Source: Micavibrio_A sp041655955 (GTDB taxonomy: Bacteria; Pseudomonadota; Alphaproteobacteria; Micavibrionales; Micavibrionaceae). Taken from it: a DNA stretch of 64,000 nucleotides. Of this stretch, positions 16,732 through 25,106 are shown in pieces; the stretch's first letter is position 1, and every line of letters starts with the position of its first letter. Both the position numbers and the translations under genes were made by a program. The stretch is from contig JBBAEN010000002.1 in NCBI GenBank assembly GCA_041655955.1, forward strand, positions 248,001 through 312,000. The letters are read 5' to 3'. The notes under the pieces are model-generated. The model made no database searches. It was not told where the DNA came from and was given only the letters and a program-made list of their open reading frames with translations.

Positions 16732-19700
16732 ATGCGTTTTTTGTATAAAATAATGGCCCCTTTCCAGAAGTCGATGAAATATTCGCTGGAAAGCTATGTG
16801 CGCCTCGAAACAGCGGACGATGAAGTCACGCTGGCGGCTGCCGACGGCTCGCTGGTGACTTATGTCCGCGTTGACGGGTCGCGCCAGATTATCGGGGAAG
16901 AGGAATATCAATTCCTGGTCGAGGGCGCGACCATCAAAATCGGCTCGCGCTTCGACCGGCAGGGCCACGCGCTCCAGGTTTATTTCGTGCGCGATCCGCA
17001 CCGGATCGAACGGCATCTGGAAGACGTTTTGCGCCCGTCGCGCATGACGGCGGAATCGATCGGGCTTGAGGTGCAGGATGTTTTCGACGAACGTGTGCGC
17101 CACCTCTCGCGCTATTTGTCCTATGAAGAATGCTATTACGTCCTGTGGACGCGCCCGTCCGTCCTGACGAAGAACGAGTTGAAGAGGGCGAGCGCCGACG
17201 CGCGGGAAAAGAAATGGGTCAAGGCCGGTTATGCGCAAAACCCGCTGGCCGCGCTCGACGCGCTCCGCACCCGCCACAGGAGTTATATCGCATCGGTCGT
17301 ATCTTCCCTTGACGAGCTTGGTATCCGCGCCGAAACCATGAAGGTGCATGACGCGCTGCGGACGATCAAAAACAACCTTTATCCGACCAAGGCGCATGAG
17401 GACTGGAAACCCTGCCTGCCGGGCGATCCCATCCCGCCCCGCGCGCCCGCGTCGCGCGGCGATCTGTCCGATATCGTCTGGCCGACGCTGAGTCAGCAAT
17501 TGGCGCTCGCCGATTGTTACATCTTGAATGAATCGATCGTGCGGATCGGCGATCTTATCTGGGCGGGCGTCGATATGACGCTTGCGCCGATGGATCCTTC
17601 GCCCTTCCCGATGCTGCTCAACCGTTTGTTCGAGGCGAAAGTTCCGTACAGGATTTCCTTCCTTCTCGAAGGCGGCGGCGTTTACGCGACGCAGTTCCGC
17701 GCCTTTGCCGCGACCATTCTCGGCGTGACGAACGCCGTCAACAAACAGATAAAATTCTCGCTCGAAGGGCTTGAGCGCATGGCGCGCAAGGAGCCTGTCG
17801 TCCGCATGCGCATTTCGCTCGCGACATGGGCGCCGCGGGACAATCTAAGGCTGTTGCAGGACAGGCTCGCGAACCTTACCCAGTCGGTTGAATCATGGGG
17901 CTATTGCCAGGTGTCGGAATTTTCCGGCGATCCGCTTGATTGCGTCATGTCTTCGGCGCTCGGCATCCATTGCGCCGGAACCGCGCCCGCGGCCATCGCG
18001 CCGATGTTCGAGGTCATGAAGCTGATGCCGTGGCAGCGGCCAAGCTCGCCCTTTGAAAAAGGCGCGATGCTGTTCCGCACGCCGGACGGCAAGGTCTGGC
18101 CGTACCAGACGGGAACCAACGTCACGACGACATGGTTCGATTTGATCTTCGCCCAGCCGGGCGCGGGTAAATCGGTTTTGCTGAACTCGACCAACATGGC
18201 GTGCTGCCTGACGCCGGGCCTGTCGGAATTGCCCTATGTCGCCATCATCGATATCGGCCCGTCTTCGTCCGGGATGATCTCGCTTATCAAGGAAGCGCTC
18301 CCCGAAGCGAAGCAGCATCAGGCCGCGTCCTACCGCATGCAGATGACGCAGCAATATGCGGTGAACCCGTTTGATACGCAGCTCGGCTGCCGCTACCCGA
18401 TGCTGGACGAGCGCAGCTATCTTGTCGAACTGATGACGCTTCTTTGCACGCCGCCGGGGCAGGAACGCCCCTATGACGGCATCCAGCAGCTCGCGGGCCT
18501 TGTCGTCGATGAAATGTTCCGCTGGCGGGACGATATGGCGGCGAACGCGGAGCCGCGCCCCTATCTGCCGCGCCTCGATCCGGAAATCGACGAGGCGATC
18601 GCGAAACATAAATTGCACCTCCCCGCCGATCCCTATTGGTGGGACGTCGTCGACCGGATGTTCGATCTCGGTGAAAACCATATCGCCATTTTGGCGCAGC
18701 GCTATGCGGTGCCGACGCTGGCCGATGCGATCACGGCCTCGCGCCGTCCGCAAATCCGCGCGCTTCTGGAAGAAACCTCCGTCGGCATGACGGCGGAAAC
18801 GGTCATCAACGCGTTCGAGCGGATGGTGACGTCTTCCATCCGCGAATTCCCGATCCTTTCCGGCGTCACGCGGTTCGACGTGTCGGACGCGCGGGTCTGT
18901 TCGCTCGACTTGATGGATGTGTCGCCGCAAGGGGACGATACGGCGGATCGCCAGACCTCTATCATGTATATGCTTGCCCGCCACGTGTTGGTGCGCAGCT
19001 GGTGGGTCGGGCTGGAGATGGTCGAGCATATGCCGGAAAAATACCGCCTCTATCACGAGATGCGGCTCCAGAACATCATCGAAACGCCGAAGCGGCTTTG
19101 CTATGACGAATTCCACAGGACGTCGAAATCCAATTCCGTACGGGCGCAGGTCGTGCGCGACGTGCGCGAGGGGCGTAAACGCGGGGTGCAGATTGCGCTG
19201 TCGTCACAGTTACTCGACGACTTCGACAACGACATGGTGGATCTGGCGACGGGCGTGTGGATTCTGGGCGCGGCCATTTCGGATCAGGCGGTGGATAATA
19301 TCCGCGAACGGTTCGGCCTGTCGCAAACGGCGCGCAACATCATCCGCTATAAACTGACCGGCCCGCGGGCGGGCGGGGCGCCGGCGCTCCTCGTCCTCGG
19401 AACGGTCGAAGGCAAGTATGAACAGCATCTTTTGAATACGCTGGGGCCGATCGAGCTGTGGGCGCTTTCGACATCGGCGGAAGACGTCGCCATCCGTAAC
19501 CGGCTCTATCAACGGCTCGGCGCGAGCCGCGCGCGGCAAATGCTAGCCGTCAACTTCCCCGGCGGCTCGGCGCGCAGCGAGATCAAGCGCCGCGTGATGA
19601 TGCTGGCCGAACGCGGCGAGATACGCTCCGCCGCCCTGTCGCAGGTCATCGAGCAGATTTCCGAAGAACTGATCGAGGCAAGCTCCACCAAGCTGAACAA

Positions 19701-19764
19701 GACGCCCGAAATGGTGCAGCAGCAAGAGCAGCAAAAAAAGAACAAGCCTCCCCAGAATGAATAG
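16732..19764 (+). CDS. dotO: Type IVB secretion ATPase DotO/IcmB (TraU homologue)
   Basis: 1010 residues, the usual length of IcmB/DotO (about 1009). VirB4-like ATPase: Walker A QPGAGKSVLLN near residue 475, a Walker B-type segment LCYDEFHRTSK near 790, and an arginine-rich QIALSSQLLDDF motif near 830. In the T4BSS it forms the cytoplasmic hexamer base with DotB. An ATG seven codons in (16753) is an alternative start. The preceding 154 bp hold no gene. The reading frame is intact throughout, so the core is likely functional. Confidence 0.93.
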   Translation: MRFLYKIMAPFQKSMKYSLESYVRLETADDEVTLAAADGSLVTYVRVDGSRQIIGEEEYQFLVEGATIKIGSRFDRQGHALQVYFVRDPHRIERHLEDVLRPSRMTAESIGLEVQDVFDERVRHLSRYLSYEECYYVLWTRPSVLTKNELKRASADAREKKWVKAGYAQNPLAALDALRTRHRSYIASVVSSLDELGIRAETMKVHDALRTIKNNLYPTKAHEDWKPCLPGDPIPPRAPASRGDLSDIVWPTLSQQLALADCYILNESIVRIGDLIWAGVDMTLAPMDPSPFPMLLNRLFEAKVPYRISFLLEGGGVYATQFRAFAATILGVTNAVNKQIKFSLEGLERMARKEPVVRMRISLATWAPRDNLRLLQDRLANLTQSVESWGYCQVSEFSGDPLDCVMSSALGIHCAGTAPAAIAPMFEVMKLMPWQRPSSPFEKGAMLFRTPDGKVWPYQTGTNVTTTWFDLIFAQPGAGKSVLLNSTNMACCLTPGLSELPYVAIIDIGPSSSGMISLIKEALPEAKQHQAASYRMQMTQQYAVNPFDTQLGCRYPMLDERSYLVELMTLLCTPPGQERPYDGIQQLAGLVVDEMFRWRDDMAANAEPRPYLPRLDPEIDEAIAKHKLHLPADPYWWDVVDRMFDLGENHIAILAQRYAVPTLADAITASRRPQIRALLEETSVGMTAETVINAFERMVTSSIREFPILSGVTRFDVSDARVCSLDLMDVSPQGDDTADRQTSIMYMLARHVLVRSWWVGLEMVEHMPEKYRLYHEMRLQNIIETPKRLCYDEFHRTSKSNSVRAQVVRDVREGRKRGVQIALSSQLLDDFDNDMVDLATGVWILGAAISDQAVDNIRERFGLSQTARNIIRYKLTGPRAGGAPALLVLGTVEGKYEQHLLNTLGPIELWALSTSAEDVAIRNRLYQRLGASRARQMLAVNFPGGSARSEIKRRVMMLAERGEIRSAALSQVIEQISEELIEASSTKLNKTPEMVQQQEQQKKNKPPQNE

Positions 19765-19779
19765 GGCAGGGGGAGAAGC

Positions 19780-20517
19780 ATGGCCGATATGAATGACGAA
19801 AAACCCGGCGGCAAGGACGCGCAAAACCCTCTTGGAACAGGGCAGGGGCAAGGGCAAGAGGTAGCCGCGGTAAGCGCGCAAACAAATCCCGCCCTGCCGG
19901 AAGGTGTTTCCGGCGCGCCGCCTGCCGCGTCATCGGCCCCGCCTCCCGCACCGGATGCACCCGCCGTACCGGAAGCCGCGGCGGAAGGCACAGCGGCGGC
20001 GGAGGCGGCGCAGGGCGCCGAACCTTCTTCCGCCGACATATCCCTTGATGCCGCCCTGTCGAAACAGGCCGCGGAAGGAACGCCGCTCGATGCGCGGAAG
20101 AAAAAGCAAATTCTTTACGGCGGCGCGGCGCTTGCGTGTCTTTTGCTGGTTCTGATGATGTTTTCATGCCAGCCCGCAAGGGGATCGATGGCCTATGGAA
20201 TCTGTTCCGTGTTCCTTGAAATGAACGTCGATTACCCGCAGACGATCCAGCATACGGATTATGAAGGCTCTTATACGGCGGTGCGGATTTATTTCACCAA
20301 CACGGACGCGTTCGGGGAATTCAAGCTGGAAATGATTGAATGCACTTTCGGCCCCGACGAGGCGATGGGGATGAAGCTGACGCAAGTGGCGCGCAACCGC
20401 CGCCCGGTCGAGCCGGCCAAGGTGGAAGCCTTCAACCGCATCCTCCCCGTCATCATGGCGAGCGACCCGTACCGCGTCCTGCCGCCCAATTGGGAAAACA
20501 AGCTCCTGCCCCGTTAA
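19780..20517 (+). CDS. Single-pass membrane protein at the TraV position of the T4BSS core
   Basis: 245 residues from an ATG behind GGGGGAGAAGC. A disordered Ala/Pro/Glu-rich cytoplasmic region (1-105), KKK, one membrane helix (ILYGGAALACLLLVLMMFSC) and a small periplasmic domain of about 120 residues (SMAYGICSVFLEMNVDYPQTI, YTAVRIYFTNTDAFGEFKLEMIECTF). It follows dotO by 15 nt, so it belongs to the operon. I do not recognise the family; by position it could be an IncI TraV or another lineage-specific component. It meets ubiH tail to tail with a few bases of overlap and no terminator. Confidence 0.6.
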   Translation: MADMNDEKPGGKDAQNPLGTGQGQGQEVAAVSAQTNPALPEGVSGAPPAASSAPPPAPDAPAVPEAAAEGTAAAEAAQGAEPSSADISLDAALSKQAAEGTPLDARKKKQILYGGAALACLLLVLMMFSCQPARGSMAYGICSVFLEMNVDYPQTIQHTDYEGSYTAVRIYFTNTDAFGEFKLEMIECTFGPDEAMGMKLTQVARNRRPVEPAKVEAFNRILPVIMASDPYRVLPPNWENKLLPR

Positions 20518-21776
20518 AGAATCCTGCCTGTTTTGATAAGGTCGGGGAGCAGTCCGCTGGCCCCCATGGCTTGCCGCATGAAAAACTGCCGCGCCGGATG
20601 AAAGCGCTGGACGGCGCGCAAGCCAGCCCGCCGCAAGAAACCGATGCCGCGCCTGTTGTTTGAAAAAAGCGCGTTCAGCGTATCGGTCGCGCCCGCCATC
20701 ACCATATTGTCGGTTCGCCGCGCGCGTTCATAGGCTTCGAGGAGATCGTGGCTTCCGGCATCCCCGCCGTTTTTATGGGCGCGGATGATAAGCTGCGCCA
20801 GTTCGGCGACATCGCGCAGGCCGAGATTAAGCCCCTGTCCCGCGATAGGATGGATGGCGTGGGCGGCATCGGCAATCAGCGCCATGCGCGGCCCCGTATA
20901 GGCATAGGCGTGCTTTAGCCCAAGCGGATAGGAAAAGCGCGGGCCGGCGCATTGAACCGCGCCGTAAAAAGACGGAAAGCGTTCATTGAGCGCGGCATTA
21001 AAACTATTTTCATCCCATAAGGTGATGGATTTTTGCGTGCCTTCATGCTCCGTCCAGACGATGGAGGAACGGTGATTGCCCTGTTCATCATCCGTCATCG
21101 GCAGGATCGCGAACGGCCCGTCGCCGCGGAAATCTTCGACGGCGATATTGTTATGCGGGTTTTCATGGCGGACGATACAGACGATTCCGCGCTGGCGGTA
21201 GGATTTGCCGCGCGTGCCGATCCCCATCCATTCCCGCGTCATCGAATTTTTCCCGTCCGCGCCGATAACAAGCCGCGCATGGAGCTTCGTGCCGTCTTCG
21301 AGAACGGCGCAGGCCGCATCGCCGTGGAGTTCGTACCCGCTCACGCGGGCGGGGGCGATATGGCGCGCGTTCTTTTGGCGGGCGAGGGTTTCAAAAAGGC
21401 TTTTGCGCAGATTGCGGAATTCGACGATCCAGCCGAAAGCCTCCTCGTCCACATCCTGCGCCAGAAATTCAAGCAGCGTGTCCGATCCGTTTTCGGTGAT
21501 CTTGATATCCTCGATGGGGCAGGCCGCGGCCTCCAGCGCGTCCCACGCTCCGGCCTCTTCGATAACGCGGCGGGAGCCGAAGGAAATCGCCATGGTGCGC
21601 CCGTCAAAATCCGCCCGCATGGCTTTTTGCGGGTCGTCCGCGTCAAGGCAAATGACCGAAACGCCATGTTTTGCGAGCAGCCCCGCCATGGTGCATCCAG
21701 CCGCCCCGCCGCCGACGACGATGACGTCCGCGTCCATTTTGCGCGGCGGCGGCGATGCTGTTTTACGGGCGGTCAT
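20514..21776 (-). CDS. UbiH/UbiF/COQ6-family FAD-dependent ubiquinone hydroxylase
   Basis: 420 residues. Rossmann FAD motif VIVVGGGAAGCTMAGLLAKHG near the N-terminus, the mid-protein VIGADGKNSMTRE (GADG motif) and the C-terminal GD-type motif ALIADAAHAIHPIAGQGLNLGLRDV. These three motifs in this order define the aromatic-ring hydroxylases of ubiquinone synthesis, acting on the quinone head group at the inner membrane. The exact ring position (C1, C5 or C6) cannot be told from sequence alone; alphaproteobacteria often use one enzyme for several. The start has an AAAAGGAAG ribosome site. No other ubi gene is in the window. Confidence 0.85.
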   Translation of the reverse strand: MTARKTASPPPRKMDADVIVVGGGAAGCTMAGLLAKHGVSVICLDADDPQKAMRADFDGRTMAISFGSRRVIEEAGAWDALEAAACPIEDIKITENGSDTLLEFLAQDVDEEAFGWIVEFRNLRKSLFETLARQKNARHIAPARVSGYELHGDAACAVLEDGTKLHARLVIGADGKNSMTREWMGIGTRGKSYRQRGIVCIVRHENPHNNIAVEDFRGDGPFAILPMTDDEQGNHRSSIVWTEHEGTQKSITLWDENSFNAALNERFPSFYGAVQCAGPRFSYPLGLKHAYAYTGPRMALIADAAHAIHPIAGQGLNLGLRDVAELAQLIIRAHKNGGDAGSHDLLEAYERARRTDNMVMAGATDTLNALFSNNRRGIGFLRRAGLRAVQRFHPARQFFMRQAMGASGLLPDLIKTGRIL

Positions 21777-21865
21777 GGCGGCTTTACTTCCTTTTGAAAC
21801 CAGTTAATCATATAGCCCTGTAAACAGCCTTACACAAGCTTACACAAGGGAAGGAGCGCCCGCCT

Positions 21866-22204
21866 ATGAAGATGGTCATGGCAATTATCAAGCCGTTCAA
21901 ACTCGACGATGTGCGCGAGGCGCTGACATCCCTTGGAATAGAGGGGCTGACCGCCACGGACGTAAAGGGATATGGCCGCCAAAAGGGCCGGACGGAAATT
22001 TACCGCGGCGAGGAATATTCGGTGAATTTCCTACCCAAGGTCAAAATAGAAGTGGCCATCCCCGCCAAGCTGGAAAAGAAGGCGATTGCCGCTATCCAGA
22101 AGGCCGCCGGAACGGGCCGTATCGGCGACGGCAAAATCTTTGTCTATGATTTGACCCATGTTGTCCGCATCCGCACCGGCGAAACAGGCGCGGACGCGCT
22201 ATAA
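21866..22204 (+). CDS. Nitrogen regulatory protein P-II (GlnB/GlnK family)
   Basis: 112 residues, the family's standard length. MKMVMAIIKPFKLDDVREAL opening, T-loop RGEEYSVNFLPK with the uridylylation Tyr at position 51, and C-terminal GDGKIFVYDLTHVVRIRTGE..GADAL. PII binds ATP and 2-oxoglutarate and controls glutamine synthetase regulation or the AmtB channel. Neither glnA nor amtB is adjacent, so GlnB and GlnK cannot be separated. Transcribed alone between ubiH and a T4BSS-like gene, with its own terminator at about 22250. Confidence 0.93.
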   Translation: MKMVMAIIKPFKLDDVREALTSLGIEGLTATDVKGYGRQKGRTEIYRGEEYSVNFLPKVKIEVAIPAKLEKKAIAAIQKAAGTGRIGDGKIFVYDLTHVVRIRTGETGADAL

Positions 22205-22247
22205 ATTGGCGCGTATAGAGCCTTGCATAGCGGGAATGTGAAAACAC

Positions 22248-22277
22248 AAAAAAGGGCCTTGAAACGGCCCTTTTCAG
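22248..22277 (+). terminator. Rho-independent terminator after the PII gene
   Basis: AAAAGGGCC and GGCCCTTTT arms around a seven-base loop, followed by T-rich sequence on the plus strand and preceded by a run of A, so it may act in both directions. It would also stop transcription of the minus-strand gene ending at 22365. Confidence 0.8.
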
Positions 22278-22364
22278 GTTTTCTTTAGCAGCGGGATAAG
22301 CCCGTACTGCAAGCGGCGTGGCTTGCCGGTGCGCTTATTTCCGTGTGGCTTCCTAGGCGGCTTC

Positions 22365-23336
22365 CTAGAATGTAATCCCGTATTTCGTGATGCCGAGCGT
22401 ATTTTGAACCGCCATGATGACGCCGCCGAGATTGATGGCGAGCGCACCGCCGACAAGATGCGTCACCGCCGCCATCATCGAAGCCTGGGAGTTTCCTTCG
22501 GATACGCCGCGGATGATGAACAGGCCGCGCACGACGCTGATCCAGCCGAGGACGAAGGAGAAGGCGATGATGGCCGAAATAACCGCATGGACATGCGCCT
22601 CTGCCCCGCCCAGCCCGTCCGTATAGGCGAGGACGCCCTTGGTCTTGATGACGCTGTTGCCGAAAATACTCGTGTTCAGGTAGCTGATGATCGAGTTCAG
22701 CGAGAAAAGCGCGCCCGCAATCAGGAAGGTCGTGATCGTGCCGATCCCCGTCGGGCCGCGCGGGCCTTGCTGTTCGGTCTGCATCAGGCGCGAGATGCCG
22801 ATAAAGACGAAGATAAGCCCGACGATCCAGCCGCCCCAGCCGATGAGCCAGATGGTCGGCTCCATAATATCCTTCATCAAATTGACGATCAGCGCGTCCA
22901 GCCCGACGCCGGTGGATTTGCCGGAAAAACCTGTGCCGCTGGTAAAGGTCGCGTTGCCGCCTTCCACCGTTTTGCGCACGACATCGGCAACGAAGGGCAG
23001 GGCGAAAAAGCCGCCGCCCGCGACAAACCGTTTAATCGGATCCCAGATCTCGACATTGCCGGGATTCTCGACATGCTGCTTCAATTTCATGATTCCCATG
23101 AAACCGAAAACAAGCCCCGCCATATAGGAAAAACCGGTGATAAGACCCGGAAGGGTCGAGGTGCTGTTGATAGCATTACAAATCATGCCGCCCAGCGTGT
23201 CTTCGGCGCATTCGGCGCCTGTCGCGGGTACGGGGTGGCTCGACATGGCGGCGGCAAAGGCCGGATCGGCGATCGCTATCGCCGCCAATCCCAAAGCCGC
23301 AGTGAAAAATCCATATTTTCCAATTAGTTTATACAT
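22365..23336 (-). CDS. Polytopic DotE/DotP-type membrane protein, two-module form
   Basis: 323 residues. Signal peptide (FTAALGLAAIAIADPAFA), then GLITGFSYMAGLVFGFMGIMKLKQHVENPGN...RFVAGGGFFALPFVADVVRK, closely matching the core of the small duplicated proteins at 15-16 kb. A second set of membrane helices follows (TIWLIGWGGWIVGLIFVFIGISRL, TFLIAGALFSLNSIISYL, ISAIIAFSFVLGWISVVRGLFII), repeating the helix/'R-L'/'AGALF' plan. It resembles IcmC/DotE and TraQ in kind. I infer a T4BSS inner-membrane component encoded away from the main operon. Gene stands alone between two terminators. Confidence 0.6.
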   Translation of the reverse strand: MYKLIGKYGFFTAALGLAAIAIADPAFAAAMSSHPVPATGAECAEDTLGGMICNAINSTSTLPGLITGFSYMAGLVFGFMGIMKLKQHVENPGNVEIWDPIKRFVAGGGFFALPFVADVVRKTVEGGNATFTSGTGFSGKSTGVGLDALIVNLMKDIMEPTIWLIGWGGWIVGLIFVFIGISRLMQTEQQGPRGPTGIGTITTFLIAGALFSLNSIISYLNTSIFGNSVIKTKGVLAYTDGLGGAEAHVHAVISAIIAFSFVLGWISVVRGLFIIRGVSEGNSQASMMAAVTHLVGGALAINLGGVIMAVQNTLGITKYGITF

Positions 23337-23404
23337 ATCCCCGACCTAAACCGTTATCTATATAAAAGTATAGCATAGCGTTCCGGCGGAATAAAAATTT
23401 ATAC

Positions 23405-23436
23405 GAAAAAGCCCCGGTAATGGCGGGGTTTTTTAA
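23405..23436 (-). terminator. Terminator between two minus-strand genes
   Basis: CCCCG/CGGGG hairpin flanked on both sides by A and T runs (GAAAAAGCCCCGG and CGGGGTTTTTT), so it works on either strand. It lies just after the gene ending at 23462 and before the one starting at 23336, separating them transcriptionally. Confidence 0.72.
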
Positions 23437-23461
23437 CATAATTTCGTTTGTTTTCAGGCGC

Positions 23462-24082
23462 TTAGGATACAGGCGCATCCACGCGCACGGCCAGATCCGC
23501 GGCAATCGGCTCGTCATCCAGCATTTCAATCATGCCCGTGGGTTGAACCGCGAAATTGGCGATGAACATGGCGTTGGAATAAAACACCACCGCGTCGCAA
23601 AGGTAAAATCCCTTGTCGTTCTTGCCTTCATAAGAGGCGGGGCGGACGGTGCCTTCGATGACGGAGCGGGTGCGATCATCCGGGTTTTGCGGCAAATAGG
23701 GGTCGTCCATGCTTTCGGCAATCAGGAACGGGCCTTCTTCCCCGCGCACGAAAAAGCAGAAAAAACGCAAATATTCCAACACGTTATCATCTGTTATCTT
23801 GACGGGGGCCTTGGCGTTGACCTCATGGATCGGCGGGGAGGTGCCGTTCAGCCAGTAAAGATTCCCCTGATCGGTCAGGTAATAGATATAAAGATTCGCG
23901 GGCGTCCAGGCGGGGTCTTTGACCCGGATCATCGCAACCTGGTCGTAAAAAGGAAGCATCCGGTATTGAACCTGCGTCGTCGCCGTCGAAACCTTGTATT
24001 TTCCGCCGATGGGATCGACTTGCTCCAAAAAGCCGGCCAGCTCTTCGCCTTCAACGGGAATCCAGTCATTATCTATGTACAT
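23462..24082 (-). CDS. Conserved-looking soluble protein of unknown function
   Basis: 206 residues from the ATG at 24082; an earlier in-frame ATG at 24163 would add a 27-residue tail of unlikely character. No signal peptide or membrane segment. Rich in aromatic residues (NVLEYLRFFCFFVRG, LYIYYLTDQGNLYWLNG), with DNDWIPVEGEELAGFLEQ at the start. No family recognised. It is divergent from rpmH and not obviously linked to the T4BSS genes except by nearness. The codon pattern is like that of its neighbours, so I take it as a real gene. Confidence 0.6.
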   Translation of the reverse strand: MYIDNDWIPVEGEELAGFLEQVDPIGGKYKVSTATTQVQYRMLPFYDQVAMIRVKDPAWTPANLYIYYLTDQGNLYWLNGTSPPIHEVNAKAPVKITDDNVLEYLRFFCFFVRGEEGPFLIAESMDDPYLPQNPDDRTRSVIEGTVRPASYEGKNDKGFYLCDAVVFYSNAMFIANFAVQPTGMIEMLDDEPIAADLAVRVDAPVS

Positions 24083-24180
24083 ATGCGGTTTCAGCCCTAG
24101 AATTAGCCAATTAAGTGCCTGAAAAATCAAGCCTGTATGGTTCTTACTATGGCTGGCTTGCAAAAGGATCGCAAGAAAAA

Positions 24181-24209
24181 TTGACAGACGCGGATTTCCG
24201 CGTTAAAAG
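24181..24209 (+). promoter_or_regulatory. Probable rpmH-operon promoter with palindromic spacer
   Basis: TTGACA (24181-24186), a 17-base spacer and TAAAAG (24204-24209) form a good sigma-70-type promoter about 45 bp before rpmH. The spacer contains the perfect inverted repeat ACGCGGA-TT-TCCGCGT (24188-24203), a candidate operator lying exactly between the two promoter elements. Confidence 0.55.
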
Positions 24210-24254
24210 GGCCGCAGAATTCATTCAAAAGCTTGGAAGATATAAAGGTTTATC

Positions 24255-24389
24255 ATGAAACGTACATTTCAGCCATCGCAGCTCGTTCGCAAGCGCCGTC
24301 ACGGTTTCCGCGCCCGCATGGAAACAGCGGATGGCCGCAGGGTTCTTGCCCGCCGCCGCGCGAAAGGCCGCAAGCGCCTGAGCGCCTAA
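24255..24389 (+). CDS. rpmH: Ribosomal protein bL34
   Basis: 44 residues, MKRTFQPSQLVRKRRHGFRARM then RRVLARRRAKGRKRLSA: the whole sequence is the L34 signature. It is part of the large ribosomal subunit. The ATG at 24255 is preceded by a weak AAGG. First gene of the conserved rpmH-rnpA-yidD-yidC block. Confidence 0.98.
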   Translation: MKRTFQPSQLVRKRRHGFRARMETADGRRVLARRRAKGRKRLSA

Positions 24390-24430
24390 GCCAGCATCAG
24401 GGGTCATAACCCTCTTCATAGAGGCCGCCC

Positions 24431-24811
24431 ATGAAAGCGACAAAAAAGGATTTGGAAAAGTTGGAGCGCCTGTTAAAGCGCTCCAACTTTTTGGCGCTTA
24501 ACCAGCATGGGCGGAAATGGGTTTCCAAAACCATGATCGTGCTTGTCATGCCCAATGAAACAAATGCCGTCCGCGTAGGCATTACCGTTACCAAGAAGCT
24601 TGAAAAAACCGCCGTCGGCCGCAACCGGATGAAGCGCCGCTTAAGGGCCGCCTCCGCCGATGTCCTGCCGCATTATTCAAAGCGGGGCATGGATTATGTG
24701 CTGATAGGCCGCCGCGATACGGCAACGCTTCCCTATGCGGAACTGAAAAGGGATTTGCGCTGGTGCATGAGAAAGCTGGCCTGCGCGAATGAAACCAATG
24801 AAGCCGCGTGA
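24431..24811 (+). CDS. rnpA: Ribonuclease P protein component
   Basis: 126 residues. The family core is plain: LKRSNFL near the start, VRVGITVTKKLEKTAVGRNRMKRRLRA (RNR motif) in the middle, and DYVLIGRRDTATLPYAELKRDLRW. It binds the RNase P RNA and helps remove tRNA 5' leaders. It follows rpmH by 41 nt, the near-universal order, and its end overlaps yidD by 23 nt. The ATG at 24431 has GAGG upstream at an acceptable distance. Confidence 0.96.
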   Translation: MKATKKDLEKLERLLKRSNFLALNQHGRKWVSKTMIVLVMPNETNAVRVGITVTKKLEKTAVGRNRMKRRLRAASADVLPHYSKRGMDYVLIGRRDTATLPYAELKRDLRWCMRKLACANETNEAA

Positions 24812-25106
24812 CATCCCGAAAGCCGCGTTGAAAGCCCTGATACGCGGTTACAGCTATCTGGTGTCGCCGCTTTTGGGGCCGAATTGCCGTTTCCATCCGA
24901 CCTGTTCCGCCTATGCCGCAGGCGCGGTCGATAGGTTCGGGGCCTTGAAGGGCGGAATCATGGCGGTAAAACGCTTGCTGAAATGCCATCCATGGCACCG
25001 CGGATCTTACCATGACCCCGTACCGGACGCGGTTGATTGGGCGGAACTCATCGGCTATAAACGGCCATCATCGAGGAAGAAAGAAAAACACAATGCAAAA
25101 CCGTGA
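24789..25106 (+). CDS. yidD: Membrane protein insertion efficiency factor YidD
   Basis: 105 residues. Signature LIRGYSYLVSPLLGPNCRFHPTCSAYAAGAV with the two conserved Cys, followed by KGGIMAVKRLLKCHPWHRGSYHDPVP. YidD is a small membrane-associated protein that assists YidC-dependent insertion. It overlaps rnpA upstream and its last codons overlap the yidC start, so the three are translationally linked. The C-terminal tail beyond DPVPD is Lys-rich. Confidence 0.95.
   Translation: MKPMKPRDIPKAALKALIRGYSYLVSPLLGPNCRFHPTCSAYAAGAVDRFGALKGGIMAVKRLLKCHPWHRGSYHDPVPDAVDWAELIGYKRPSSRKKEKHNAKP

Noticed and set aside
19780..20517. Assignment as DotD, DotC or IcmT
   Set aside because: No lipobox or matching motifs; a single internal helix and position only justify 'TraV-position' protein.
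25012..25092. N-terminal extension of YidC
   Set aside because: The codons overlap yidD in another frame, have no family similarity, and a good ribosome site precedes the ATG at 25093.
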